This document shows positions 8,830 to 20,459 of a stretch of DNA of 64,000 nt, one piece after another. Both the position numbers and the translations under genes were made by a program. The stretch covers positions 124,001-188,000 of the forward strand of contig NZ_JAKZHX010000007.1 in NCBI RefSeq assembly GCF_022568815.1, read 5' to 3'. The notes under the pieces were generated by a model. The model saw only the letters and a program-made list of their open reading frames with translations, had not been told where the DNA came from and ran no database searches. This stretch comes from Undibacterium paludis. Lineage in GTDB: Bacteria; Pseudomonadota; Gammaproteobacteria; Burkholderiales; Burkholderiaceae_D. Position 1 is the first letter of the stretch, and each line of letters starts with the position of its first letter.

Positions 8830-8890
8830 CATTTTAGATACCTTCCGTTACATGGAAGAGACAGAATTGCTGAGTTCTAAACAATCCTGC

Positions 8891-9910
8891 CTAAACCACT
8901 GCGCCGTCAGTATCATCTTTTTCCTTGACTGGCTTGATCAGGTCTTCACGTTTGACACCCAGCCACATGGCAATTGCCGCCGCAACGAATACGGAAGAAT
9001 ATATACCAAAGCAAATACCTATCGTCAGTGCAACTGCAAAATAATGTAAAGTCGGGCCACCAATCAGCAACATGGACAAGACCATCATCTGGGTACAGCC
9101 ATGTGTGATGATGGTACGCGAGATCGTGCTGGTAATCGCATTGTCGATGACTTCGGTCACGGACATCTTGCGCTGTTTACGGAAATTTTCACGGATACGG
9201 TCAAAAATAACTACAGACTCATTGACCGAATAACCAAGCACCGCCAGCACCGCTGCCAATACTGACAGGTTGAATTCCCATTCAAAGAAAGCAAAAAACC
9301 CCAGGATGATGATGACGTCATGCAGGTTGGCGACAATCGCAGCAACCGCAAATTTCCATTCAAAGCGTATCGCCAGGTACAGCATCACACCCAGCACCAC
9401 GAACAGCAGAGCCATCAAGCCGTCATGTGCCAGTTCATCACCGACCTGCGCGCCAACCAGTTCTACACGCTGCAGTTTTACTGGCTCAGCATTTGCCGCG
9501 CCCTGGCAAATTACCTTGGACGCTCCATTGCTGCCGACATCACCATCTTTTTTGATCAGACTGCCATGCTCGTTTTTACACAGCGCCTCAAAGACAGTAT
9601 CAGCTACCGAGACTTTTGCATCTTTTTTGGTAACAGGCAGACGAATCACGACATCCTGCGCCTTACCAAAGGTCTGTACCGGTGCATCATGAAAACCCAT
9701 GCTCTCCACAGTCTTGCGTATCCCGTCAACATCGGCAGCCTTGGGATAGGTCACTTCCATGACTGTACCACCAGTAAATTCAACCGAGAATTGCAAACCC
9801 TTGTGCAGCAGGAAAAACACGGCAGCAACAAAGGTCAATGCAGAAATGACATTGAAAATCAGCGCATGGCGCATGAAAGGAATGTCTTTTTTAATGCGGA
9901 ATAATTCCAT
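8891..9910 (-). CDS. secF: Protein translocase subunit SecF
   Basis: Partner of SecD in the SecDF-YajC complex, which uses the proton gradient to help pull proteins out of the SecYEG channel. Its 339 residues carry six membrane helices, with the first periplasmic domain starting at FSVEFTGGTVMEVTYP (about 41-56) and the family motifs GYSVNESVVIFDRIREN and SRTIITHGCTQM in the membrane half. It lies 33 nt after secD and ends before a strong terminator, closing the yajC-secD-secF unit. Confidence 0.97.
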   Translation of the reverse strand: MELFRIKKDIPFMRHALIFNVISALTFVAAVFFLLHKGLQFSVEFTGGTVMEVTYPKAADVDGIRKTVESMGFHDAPVQTFGKAQDVVIRLPVTKKDAKVSVADTVFEALCKNEHGSLIKKDGDVGSNGASKVICQGAANAEPVKLQRVELVGAQVGDELAHDGLMALLFVVLGVMLYLAIRFEWKFAVAAIVANLHDVIIILGFFAFFEWEFNLSVLAAVLAVLGYSVNESVVIFDRIRENFRKQRKMSVTEVIDNAITSTISRTIITHGCTQMMVLSMLLIGGPTLHYFAVALTIGICFGIYSSVFVAAAIAMWLGVKREDLIKPVKEKDDTDGAVV

Positions 9911-9943
9911 AATGAATCCCTGAATTCTTGATGATCTGGCTGC

Positions 9944-11833
9944 TTACTTCGCCAGTTTTTCTGCTGGTTTCTCTGCTGGTTTCCAGATCGTGCCGATAGA
10001 GATGGATGCCAGCTTTTTCTTTCTTCCGTACCAGAAGTTGACTACGCCACGTGATACAAACACAGAAGAGAAAATCGAAGTCAGAATACCCAGGCAGTGA
10101 ACCACGGCAAAACCACGAATTGCACCGGAACCGAATACCAGCAGGGCCAGGCCGACGATCAGGGTGGTCACGTTGGAGTCAAGAATTGTCGCCCAGGCAT
10201 GTCCGAAACCTTCCTCTATAGCCTTTTGTGGCGTCTTGCCGGCACGCAGTTCTTCACGTATGCGCTCATTAATGAGCACGTTGGCGTCAATTGCCATACC
10301 CAGCGCCAGCGCAATCGCGGCAATACCTGGCAAGGTCAGGGTTGCCTGCATCAGTGACAGCAAAGCCACCAGCAACAGCAAGTTGAACGACAATGCCAAT
10401 ACACTGAAGAAACCAAACATCAGATAGTACACAATCATGAAAGCGGCAATCGCGGCGAAACCGTACAAAGTGGAGTCGCGACCTTTCTTGATGTTTTCTT
10501 CACCAAGTTGCGGACCTATCGTGCGTTCTTCTATGATTTCCATCGGTGCAGCCAGAGAGCCCGCACGCAGCAGCAAGGCCAGATCACCTGCTGCAGAGGA
10601 TGTGCCCATGCCGGTAATGATGAAACGATTGCGTAATTCATCATTAATGGTCGGTGCAATCAACACTTCGCCCTTGCCTTTTTCAAACAGCACGATAGCC
10701 ATGCGTTTACCTATACGTGTACTGGTCGCATTGCCCATGCGTTTACCGCCATCGCCATTAAGATCTACGCTGACGGCAGGTTGCTGATGCTGATCAAAAC
10801 TGGATGTGGCGTTGGTGATATCGTCACCGGTGATGACAGGCTCTTTGGTCAGAATCAGGTACTCACCACGATTTGAAATAAATTTTTCTGATCCATAGGG
10901 AACAGGTGTATTGGCATCAACCGTACCAATCACGGTCTCATCAAGCAAACGTACTTCCAGCGTCGCCAGACGGTTGATAATGCTCTTGGCGCGCGCCACA
11001 TCCTGCACGCCAGGCAATTGCACAACAATACGGTCAGCACCTTGTTGCTGAATGATAGGCTCAGCTACGCCAAGTTCATTCACACGTTTGGACAGGGCAG
11101 TAATATTTTGCTTGATACCTTCAGAAATGACATCTTTCAAGGCTTTTTGCTTCAATGTCACCTGCAAGCCAAGTTCACTGCCTTCCGTCGCTGCGGTATC
11201 GAGCAAATCGACATCATTCATCTGGGCAGTCAACACAGCCTTGGCTTTGCTGCGTTCTTCTGCATCGCGGAACTTGACCTTGATCAGGTCACCGTCACGG
11301 CTGATGCCGGCATGACGGACTTCTTTTTCACGCAAATTGCTGCGCACGCTGGACAACAGACCCTGCATGCGTTTGTTCATGACCGCCTTGGTATCAACCT
11401 GCATCAGGAAGTGCACACCACCACGCAAGTCCAGTCCCAGGTACATGGGCAAGGCATGCAGGCTCTGCAACCATTTAGGTGTATTGGACAAGAGGTTGAA
11501 AGCTGTGGTGTAGGTAGGATCAGCAGGGTCCGTGTTCAGGGCTTTTTCCAATGCCGCCTTGGCTTTGAACTGAGTGTCAGTATCCTGAAAACGGGCGCGT
11601 ACCGTACCTTGAGTACCGTTATTTTCGTAGAAGATATCATTGCTTTTCAGGCCAGCCTGTTCAAGCGCCTGGGCAACCCGGTTCGTCATGTCGCTGTCGA
11701 CTTTGACCGTGGCCTTGGCGCTACTGATTTGCACAGCCGGGGACTCACCAAAGAAATTCGGGGCTGTATACAAGCCGCCGAAAACCAGGGCAATCAGAAT
11801 CAGTATGTACTTCCAGATTGGATAGCGATTCAT
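9944..11833 (-). CDS. secD: Protein translocase subunit SecD
   Basis: Large subunit of the SecDF translocation motor, 629 residues. It has one N-terminal membrane helix, the family signature LGLDLRGGVHFLMQVD near residue 133, a long periplasmic P1 region that includes VNELGVAEPIIQQQGADRIVVQLPGVQD, and five C-terminal helices (GMAIDANVLINERIREELRAG). SecD is separated from yajC by 78 nt holding a stem-loop with a short T-run, which may cut transcription partly; otherwise the three genes form one unit. Confidence 0.97.
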   Translation of the reverse strand: MNRYPIWKYILILIALVFGGLYTAPNFFGESPAVQISSAKATVKVDSDMTNRVAQALEQAGLKSNDIFYENNGTQGTVRARFQDTDTQFKAKAALEKALNTDPADPTYTTAFNLLSNTPKWLQSLHALPMYLGLDLRGGVHFLMQVDTKAVMNKRMQGLLSSVRSNLREKEVRHAGISRDGDLIKVKFRDAEERSKAKAVLTAQMNDVDLLDTAATEGSELGLQVTLKQKALKDVISEGIKQNITALSKRVNELGVAEPIIQQQGADRIVVQLPGVQDVARAKSIINRLATLEVRLLDETVIGTVDANTPVPYGSEKFISNRGEYLILTKEPVITGDDITNATSSFDQHQQPAVSVDLNGDGGKRMGNATSTRIGKRMAIVLFEKGKGEVLIAPTINDELRNRFIITGMGTSSAAGDLALLLRAGSLAAPMEIIEERTIGPQLGEENIKKGRDSTLYGFAAIAAFMIVYYLMFGFFSVLALSFNLLLLVALLSLMQATLTLPGIAAIALALGMAIDANVLINERIREELRAGKTPQKAIEEGFGHAWATILDSNVTTLIVGLALLVFGSGAIRGFAVVHCLGILTSIFSSVFVSRGVVNFWYGRKKKLASISIGTIWKPAEKPAEKLAK

Positions 11834-11864
11834 AATGGAGAAAATAATTGGAAGCTAAAAAGCA

Positions 11865-11897
11865 CAACGCAGCCCAGTTGTTTTTTGGACTGCGTTG
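11865..11897 (-). other. Stem-loop between yajC and secD
   Basis: Arms CAACGCAGCCCA (11865-11876) and TGGACTGCGTTG (11886-11897) pair with one wobble over 12 bp. On the minus strand five Ts follow within a few bases. It could be a partial terminator or a processing site that sets the YajC to SecDF ratio. Confidence 0.5.
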
Positions 11898-11911
11898 CCG
11901 GTATTTGCTGA

Positions 11912-12235
11912 TTAAATTGCTTTAATCGTGCCCTTGGGCAGCATCATGGTAATGGACATTTTTTGCACGATCACTTCCGTGCCATTGGCGATTTCCAGTG
12001 TCACATAGGCATCGCTGACCTTGGTTACCTTGCCCAAAATGCCACCGGCAGTCACGACTTCGTCGTTTTTTGCCAATGCTTCCATCATTGTTCTTTGCTC
12101 TTTCTGACGCTTCATTTGCGGACGTATCATGAGGAAGTACATGATCAGTATCATCGGCACAAAAATGAATAGCTGGGAGAATTCCCCACCCAGTGGGCCG
12201 CCAGCTGCTTGCGCGTAAGCATTAGAAATAAACAC
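11912..12235 (-). CDS. yajC: Preprotein translocase subunit YajC
   Basis: Small single-span inner-membrane protein of the SecDF-YajC complex, 107 residues. A hydrophobic helix at about 23-40 (FIFVPMILIMYFLMIRPQ) is followed by the family hallmark RPQMKRQKEQ, and then a small beta domain (VVTAGGILGKVTKVSDAYVTLEI). First gene of the export unit, with a promoter at about 12313-12340. Confidence 0.96.
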   Translation of the reverse strand: MFISNAYAQAAGGPLGGEFSQLFIFVPMILIMYFLMIRPQMKRQKEQRTMMEALAKNDEVVTAGGILGKVTKVSDAYVTLEIANGTEVIVQKMSITMMLPKGTIKAI

Positions 12236-12312
12236 GTTCAGACTCCTGTCATTTTAATAATGGATCACCGGTTTTCGACATAAAACCGGATGAAATTTGT
12301 TGCATTTTTTGG

Positions 12313-12340
12313 TATATAACACCAAAAGCCAGTTTTTCAA
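12313..12340 (-). promoter_or_regulatory. Putative sigma-70 promoter of yajC-secD-secF
   Basis: On the minus strand TTGAAA (12335-12340), a 16-bp spacer and TATATA (12313-12318), about 78 bp before the yajC start. The 322-nt gap 12236-12557 otherwise holds only the DUF945 terminator and AT-rich DNA. Confidence 0.5.
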
Positions 12341-12422
12341 TTGGCAAAGCCACGTATTTTAGCATTGCGGAAGCAAATTACCCGCATTTGTCGGTTTATC
12401 TGAAAAGAAGAGCATTTATTAC

Positions 12423-12469
12423 AAAGAAAGAAAAACAGGCTTCCCGCTGCACAGAAGGGGAAACCTGTT
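12423..12469 (-). terminator. Rho-independent terminator of the DUF945 gene
   Basis: A 12-bp stem (12434-12445 with 12458-12469) containing one G-U wobble. On the minus strand it is followed by TTTTTCTTTCTTT. It lies about 90 nt after the DUF945 stop. Confidence 0.85.
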
Positions 12470-12557
12470 AAAAACCTGCTTTTCCGCAATTTGGCCAGAC
12501 AAAAACGCGACTATTTCATTTTCGTCACAAGCTGGATTATATTAAGAACAACGAACA

Positions 12558-14048
12558 TCAACGACTGAAGGCTTTGCCATTGACAGTCAGCTTACCCTGC
12601 CTCCATTCGAGCTTGGAACTCAGTAACTTGTCGTTACGATTGATGTAACCCTGCTCTACAAAAGTTGCGATTTGCCTGTTCATATTCTCCAGGGCAATTT
12701 TTTGCATCTCTGGATCTTTTTGCGAACCGCCGCCAAGTTTGGCCACCAAACCTTCAGTCAGTGTGACATCAAGTACAGCCTGTACTTTTGGCAACATCAT
12801 CATGGGATTGGCCATGTCTGCCGCATTGGCGCCGACCAGTTTTGCTGAACCTGCCAACTTGGCTTCGCCTTCAGACGTGACGACACTCAAACGTTCCAGG
12901 GCAATTTCCGGTTCTTTTTGCAGCATTGCCGGGCCAACCTCTTCCCAGGCTGCTTTGACAAGGCTGATCTTTTCAGGATCGCCCCCCATTTTTTTATAGG
13001 CATCCATGACTTTGACCAGCGAAGGGCCATGTATGCGCCTGACACCATAATCATAATGAATGTCGCTGAGTTCATCCTTGTCGAACTTGAGCTTGCTGAT
13101 ACCTATTCGCGCCATCACCGCCAGCAGTTCATCCTTGAGATCGGTATCAACAGCAAACTTGATCTGATCTGCAGAGAAGCTTTTCTTGGCCTCAACCGGA
13201 TCAGCAAAACTCAGGCTGGTGACAGCCATTTCTGTTTTACCAAGAAAGAGATGGGTTCCCGGGTAAGCGCGCGTCAAGTCCCCCTTGAGCGCAACCGCAC
13301 CCATTTTCAGTGATTGTCCTTCCTTGCCGTCTATCGTCAGTCCTGGCGCACTGGCATTCAATTTGAGCGTCTTGTAGTCTTTCTCAAAATCCATATCCAT
13401 CTTGAAGCCTTGCCAGCTCACCTTGTCGTTGTCCTTACCTAAGTCGGTGTTCAATGCAGGGCTGGAAATGGCAATGTGACCGCCGCCGGCGTAACCAAGA
13501 CGGGTGAGGATTTCCAGGGGCTTGGCATTGCCAAACAGCTTGTTAAGCTTTTCCTGGCTTTCTGCATCGAGAACAAGTTCTGTCTGTATCAATGCGGCAC
13601 CAAAACCAGAGAAGCCCGGCAAAGGACCGTGCTTGATGCGATTGATGATACGTAGCTGTATGGTTTTTTGTACTTTCCCTGTAACAGCTTCGGCCGCCCC
13701 GGGATTTGTCGCTGCATCCGCAACTGCACTTTCTGTCGCTGGCGTTTCAGCGGCGCTGCTTGCACTCTCCCCTGCACCTGGCAATTCTGGCGTTGCGGCT
13801 ACAAGCGCTCCTGCAGGATTGAATTCCAGAAGGACATCCTGAACTGAAGAGAACACGCCACGCTGGTAGTCTTGCTTGAGCACTTTGACATAAGGTGAAG
13901 AGATGTCCTGATCTTTGGGGCCAACCAGATTGGTCTCGACACGTTTTCCGGTGAACCAGGATGCAGCAGGGTATGACACTGCCAGGACCACGACAAGGGC
14001 GATCAATTTCGTACTTTTACTCACAAGCTTTCTCCATTTTTCCTGCAA
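12558..14048 (-). CDS. YdgA/DUF945 family protein
   Basis: Protein of 496 residues anchored by an N-terminal helix (about 13-30, LIALVVVLAVSYPAASWF), with the rest presumably periplasmic. The pattern matches the YdgA/DUF945 family: an early GKRVETNL segment, repeated beta-strand-rich regions and a C-terminal GYINRNDKLLSSKLEWRQGKLTVNGK ending. An Ala/Glu-rich linker (about 75-105) is low complexity. Function is unknown in characterised bacteria. It has its own terminator, and both neighbours on the same strand lie across terminators, so it is probably a single-gene unit. Confidence 0.8.
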   Translation of the reverse strand: MQEKWRKLVSKSTKLIALVVVLAVSYPAASWFTGKRVETNLVGPKDQDISSPYVKVLKQDYQRGVFSSVQDVLLEFNPAGALVAATPELPGAGESASSAAETPATESAVADAATNPGAAEAVTGKVQKTIQLRIINRIKHGPLPGFSGFGAALIQTELVLDAESQEKLNKLFGNAKPLEILTRLGYAGGGHIAISSPALNTDLGKDNDKVSWQGFKMDMDFEKDYKTLKLNASAPGLTIDGKEGQSLKMGAVALKGDLTRAYPGTHLFLGKTEMAVTSLSFADPVEAKKSFSADQIKFAVDTDLKDELLAVMARIGISKLKFDKDELSDIHYDYGVRRIHGPSLVKVMDAYKKMGGDPEKISLVKAAWEEVGPAMLQKEPEIALERLSVVTSEGEAKLAGSAKLVGANAADMANPMMMLPKVQAVLDVTLTEGLVAKLGGGSQKDPEMQKIALENMNRQIATFVEQGYINRNDKLLSSKLEWRQGKLTVNGKAFSR

Positions 14049-14193
14049 ATGTCATTCATCAGATGTACGCCGGATGGCGGAACGCGGCCAGTGTAGCAAT
14101 CTTCACATAGATTGTCATTGTTGCATTCGCAGAGGATACTTTGGTATGTAAGCGACATACTCACCAGTAAGCTCCGTTGCAGAATCATGCAAG

Positions 14194-14231
14194 AAAAAAG
14201 CAGAAGCACATCACTGCGCTTCTGCTTTTTT
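14194..14231. terminator. Strong Rho-independent terminator after the amine oxidase
   Basis: Perfect 14-bp stem AAAAAAGCAGAAGC (14194-14207) with GCTTCTGCTTTTTT (14218-14231). It has T-runs on both strands; the gene it serves is the minus-strand oxidase, whose stop is about 50 nt away. Confidence 0.88.
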
Positions 14232-14278
14232 CATCGCTTACTTTAATGTTGAGCTTGTTGTTCGATCAACAGTATGTT

Positions 14279-15802
14279 TTAACTGGATTTCATTGTCGCC
14301 AGCGCCAGCTCTGAAGTATTCAGAGCACCCTCGACAAAACCCTGATAATCCGAATACGCTTCGCCAACGATATGGATATTCTTGGCGCCGCTGCCAAAGT
14401 CGAAGGCCTTGAACACATCCATGACTTTCCATGAACGTACACCCGGTTGCCAGCCATGGTTGGCAGCACCATAAGGCGCCCTGGCCCAGTCGCGTATGCC
14501 ATAGGTGACGATGGAGTTCTTGATGAAGTCGCGGGTATCTTCCAGTGATTTTTCTTCAAACATGTGCTGAGCCTGGTCGGTCAGTTTCAGGCCGGAACGT
14601 TTGATATCGACGAGGCGTTTGACATCACGTGCAACGAACAACGAGAAGGCATCGACAATCTTGACGTTCTGGTCGATCTCGGCGCGGTCGTGCTTGTCAG
14701 CTTCCATCACATAATGCTTCCAGAATTCTGTCGATGGGCGATCCATGTACAGCAAGACCATACCGTGACCATCCTTGTCCTGATTTTGCGGGCGACGGAA
14801 ATAATGGATTTCACGCGTAGGCAGACAGCTCGCATATTGCTGTGGCCTTTGGGCATAATCCCACCATGGCGAATCTGTCACAAAGAACAATTTCAACATC
14901 GGGAAACCATTGACGGCATCGAGTTGTGAAGCAACATGTTCAGGCAGACAGGATGCCAGTTTCACCAGTGGCATTCTCGGCAAAGCCAGGATCAGCCTGT
15001 CTGTCTGCAACTGTATATTGCCGTTCTTGGTATGCACATCCAGTTCCAGCCTGGGTTGGCCCATGGCGATCTGTTTAAAACTCGTCAATTCATGACCACC
15101 GGCTAGGGTGACATTGCTGAGGCCACGCAGTTTGGCCATCAGGCTTTCGGTCAGTTTGGCCGTACCGCCATCGACGCTGGCCAGTTGCTGGCCTACGGTT
15201 TTCAGGGCGCGCAGCCACCAGATGATCCATTCAATCGCATTCAGGTTTTCCGGGATCATGTGGTAAAAGGTACCGGTGTCACGCAGCTTGGTCAGTGCCA
15301 GATGGCTGAGCACACCTTCGGCAGACATAGCGTTCCAGAAACCCATGCTCCACAACGGCTGGCCATTGAGTTGCGCATGTTTGCGCATGCGCTGGTAGTC
15401 AGCCTCGGTCTGGGCATCTATCCAGGCCTGGTCTTCTGGGTCTTGTCCCATGACCAGCATGATGCCGAGCTTCAATAGTTGCAGGGAATTGAGCCCCATT
15501 TCCTCTGCAGGCAAATCATAAGTCGGTGCATTGACTTCTTCACCCTCTGGGCCACTGAACTCGGTCAGCTTGACACCCAGGTCACGGCACAATTTATCGA
15601 AACGCGGTTGCAGGGTGGGCTCGAAACGCATGGGCCCCCATTCGGCAATAAAGCCGTCCAGGTCTTCGGTTTCTATGCGGCCACCCCAGCGGTCAGATGA
15701 GGCTTCGAGTACGACGACTTTTTGTCCGGCCAGCGCCAGACGCCAGGCGCAATACAGACCGGAAATGCCGCCGCCGGCAATAATGACGGGATGATAATTC
15801 AT
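14279..15802 (-). CDS. Flavin-containing amine oxidoreductase family protein
   Basis: FAD-dependent oxidase of 507 residues. The FAD-binding Rossmann motif IIAGGGISGLYCAWRLA starts at residue 7 and ends with the acidic LEAS strand, followed by GGRIETED, the typical second flavin-contact motif. The C-terminal FAD motif appears as IHIVGEAYSDYQGFVEGALNTSE. No secretion signal, so cytoplasmic. Substrate unknown: family members oxidise monoamines, polyamines, amino acids or carotenoids. It sits between tgt and DUF945 and ends at a strong terminator, so it is not clearly part of either neighbouring pathway. Confidence 0.88.
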   Translation of the reverse strand: MNYHPVIIAGGGISGLYCAWRLALAGQKVVVLEASSDRWGGRIETEDLDGFIAEWGPMRFEPTLQPRFDKLCRDLGVKLTEFSGPEGEEVNAPTYDLPAEEMGLNSLQLLKLGIMLVMGQDPEDQAWIDAQTEADYQRMRKHAQLNGQPLWSMGFWNAMSAEGVLSHLALTKLRDTGTFYHMIPENLNAIEWIIWWLRALKTVGQQLASVDGGTAKLTESLMAKLRGLSNVTLAGGHELTSFKQIAMGQPRLELDVHTKNGNIQLQTDRLILALPRMPLVKLASCLPEHVASQLDAVNGFPMLKLFFVTDSPWWDYAQRPQQYASCLPTREIHYFRRPQNQDKDGHGMVLLYMDRPSTEFWKHYVMEADKHDRAEIDQNVKIVDAFSLFVARDVKRLVDIKRSGLKLTDQAQHMFEEKSLEDTRDFIKNSIVTYGIRDWARAPYGAANHGWQPGVRSWKVMDVFKAFDFGSGAKNIHIVGEAYSDYQGFVEGALNTSELALATMKSS

Positions 15803-15926
15803 ATCAGACCTCTAGTATTCATTTGTCCACTCGGACGAGAGCGTCATTTTGCCTGCAAGCGGCCTGAATATAATTCGTATTACTGATCAGTCCGTGAGTA
15901 TTTACCGTATTAAATAAGACTGCCGT

Positions 15927-18102
<2,176 letters not shown>

Positions 18103-18296
18103 GCAAAAAATCTACAAAAATCAGGGGTAAAACAGGAAAAACAGACATAAAGCTACTTTACACTGTATAAAATACCAGTAGAATGCACACTAGCGTAGCA
18201 AACCCGGGTAAGATCACAGGCAAACAGCCTGCAGCCAGGGTTTTGTGAATTTCCTGAAAAAGTAAGCTGACAGCAAAACCCACCATTTTACACCTC

Positions 18297-20453
18297 ATGG
18301 CCGCTGAAGACCAAAGTGCTAGCGTAGAGTTAAAGAATACACAAGCTGACACAGCCATGGCTGGCGGCCATGCTCAGTCAGAGTCCGGCACCAGGAAGAC
18401 TGCAAAAAAAGCCAAGCCCCCGGTCAATACCGCTGCCAAAGCCAGTGAAAAACTTGCAAAACTGGGCTTGCGCAAGGACATGGATTTTGTCTTGCACCTG
18501 CCCATGCGCTATGAAGATGAGACTGAAATCGTCAGCATGCGCGATGCCTCTTTCCGTGGTGGCAGCAGTGTCCAGGTTGAGGGTGTGGTTACAGAATGCG
18601 ATATCCAGTACCGCCCGCGCCGCCAGCTGGTCGTGACCATCGCTGACGACAGTGGGCAAGTCGTGCTGCGCTTCCTGAATTTTTATGGCAACCAGACCAA
18701 GCAAATGGCGGTAGGTGTGAGAGTACGGGCGCGTGGTGAATTACGCCATGGTTTCTTTGGTGCAGAGATGGTGCATCCGCACTACAAAATCGTCAATGAA
18801 GGCGCACCCTTGCCGACAGCGCTGACACCTGTTTACCCATCTGGCGAAGGTATACCACAAGCGTTGTTGCGCAAAGCCATTTCCAATGCCATGACACGGG
18901 TCAACTGGCGCGACACCTTATCCCCTGCGCGGCTGGCAGACCTGCATTTACAGGATTTTGAAAGCAGCATACGTACCCTGCACAATCCACCGCCAGATGT
19001 CGATCAGCATAGCCTTATCGAGCGCGAACACCCAGCCTGGGAGCGCATGAAATTCGATGAACTGCTGGCGCAACAATTGTCGTTGAAGCGCGCGCAACTC
19101 ACACGTCGCAGCAAGGGTGCGAATGCCTTGCCACTGGTGGGAGAACTCAGCAATGCCTTCCTGCTAAACCTGCCTTTTTCACTGACAAGGGCGCAAGAAA
19201 AAGTGCTGGCAGAAATCCGCACTGATTTGCGCGAGGCCTTCCCCATGCAGCGTTTGTTGCAGGGTGATGTGGGCAGTGGCAAAACCATCGTTGCGGCCCT
19301 GGCGGCAGCGCAAGCCATAGATAATGGTTACCAGGCTGCGCTGATGGCGCCAACCGAAATTTTGGCCGAACAGCATTTCAGGAAAATTGCCGCCTGGCTG
19401 GAGCCACTCGGTGTCAAAACTGCCTGGCTGACGGGCAGCCTGAAGAAAAAAGAAAAAGATGCCGCCAATGCCTTGATCACTTCCGGCGAAGCACAACTGG
19501 TGATAGGTACCCACGCATTGATACAGGACAGCGTGCAATTCAAAAAACTGGGCCTGGTCATCGTCGATGAACAGCATCGCTTTGGTGTCAGCCAGCGCCT
19601 GACCCTGGCCAACAAAGTGGAAGCGGGCAAGGTGCCGCATCAACTGATGATGTCAGCCACACCGATACCGCGCACCCTGGCAATGACTTATTACGCTGAC
19701 CTGGAAGTGTCAGTCATTGATGAACTGCCGCCGGGTCGCACACCTATCGTCACCCGTGTCATCGACCAGAACCGTCGCGATGAAGTCATCGCCCGCGTGC
19801 AGGCAGCCGCCGGTGAAGGCAAGCAGATCTACTGGGTCTGCCCTTTGATAGAAGAGTCTGAAACCCTGCAACTGCAGACGGCAACAGAAACACACGCCAT
19901 GCTTGCCGAAGCCTTGCCGGGGCTGAAGGTGGGTCTGGTTCATGGTCGTCTGAAACCGGCAGAAAAACAGGCAACCATGGAAGCCTTCATTCGCAATGAC
20001 AGCCAGGTACTGGTGGCTACTACGGTGATTGAAGTTGGCGTCGATGTACCGAATGCCAGCCTGATGGTCATAGAACATGCAGAGCGTTTTGGCTTATCAC
20101 AGTTACACCAGTTACGAGGCCGCGTTGGCCGAGGTGCGGCAGCCAGCATTTGCCTGCTCCTGTATCAAAGCCCTTTAGGCGGTACAGCCAAACAAAGGCT
20201 GGCCACCATGCGTGAAAGTAACGACGGCTTTGAAATTGCCCGCAAGGACCTGGAATTGCGCGGCCCCGGTGAATTTCTCGGCGCACGCCAATCCGGCGAA
20301 GCCATGTTACGCTTTGCCAATCTGGAAACCGATCAATGGCTGGTCGATAAAGCACGCAATCTGGCCGATGATTTATTAAAGAATGACCCTGTCACCGTTG
20401 CAGCTCATCTGGAGCGTTGGCTGGGATATAAAGAAGAATTTTTACGAGTATAA
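18297..20453 (+). CDS. recG: ATP-dependent DNA helicase RecG
   Basis: Branch-migration helicase that remodels stalled forks and Holliday junctions. 718 residues (E. coli 693); the extra length is a charged Ala/Lys-rich N-terminal leader, so a start at 18357 is also possible. Order of parts: wedge/OB domain (FRGGSSVQVEGVVTECDIQY and following), Walker A GDVGSGKT near residue 323, DEQH box VIVDEQHRFG, SATPIPRTL motif, ATTVIEVGVDVPNA and the HQLRGRVGRG motif VI. An acetyltransferase gene follows 6 nt later. Confidence 0.97.
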   Translation: MAAEDQSASVELKNTQADTAMAGGHAQSESGTRKTAKKAKPPVNTAAKASEKLAKLGLRKDMDFVLHLPMRYEDETEIVSMRDASFRGGSSVQVEGVVTECDIQYRPRRQLVVTIADDSGQVVLRFLNFYGNQTKQMAVGVRVRARGELRHGFFGAEMVHPHYKIVNEGAPLPTALTPVYPSGEGIPQALLRKAISNAMTRVNWRDTLSPARLADLHLQDFESSIRTLHNPPPDVDQHSLIEREHPAWERMKFDELLAQQLSLKRAQLTRRSKGANALPLVGELSNAFLLNLPFSLTRAQEKVLAEIRTDLREAFPMQRLLQGDVGSGKTIVAALAAAQAIDNGYQAALMAPTEILAEQHFRKIAAWLEPLGVKTAWLTGSLKKKEKDAANALITSGEAQLVIGTHALIQDSVQFKKLGLVIVDEQHRFGVSQRLTLANKVEAGKVPHQLMMSATPIPRTLAMTYYADLEVSVIDELPPGRTPIVTRVIDQNRRDEVIARVQAAAGEGKQIYWVCPLIEESETLQLQTATETHAMLAEALPGLKVGLVHGRLKPAEKQATMEAFIRNDSQVLVATTVIEVGVDVPNASLMVIEHAERFGLSQLHQLRGRVGRGAAASICLLLYQSPLGGTAKQRLATMRESNDGFEIARKDLELRGPGEFLGARQSGEAMLRFANLETDQWLVDKARNLADDLLKNDPVTVAAHLERWLGYKEEFLRV

Positions 20454-20459
20454 AAACCT

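Noticed and set aside
11018..11911. 297-codon open frame opposite secD
   Set aside because: Antisense shadow of the conserved secD coding region; no domain pattern, no ribosome site.
18103..18296. Promoter TTTACA-N16-TAGAAT for recG in the queA-recG gap
   Set aside because: Plausible but weak, and overlapping candidates exist on the other strand; not strong enough to list.
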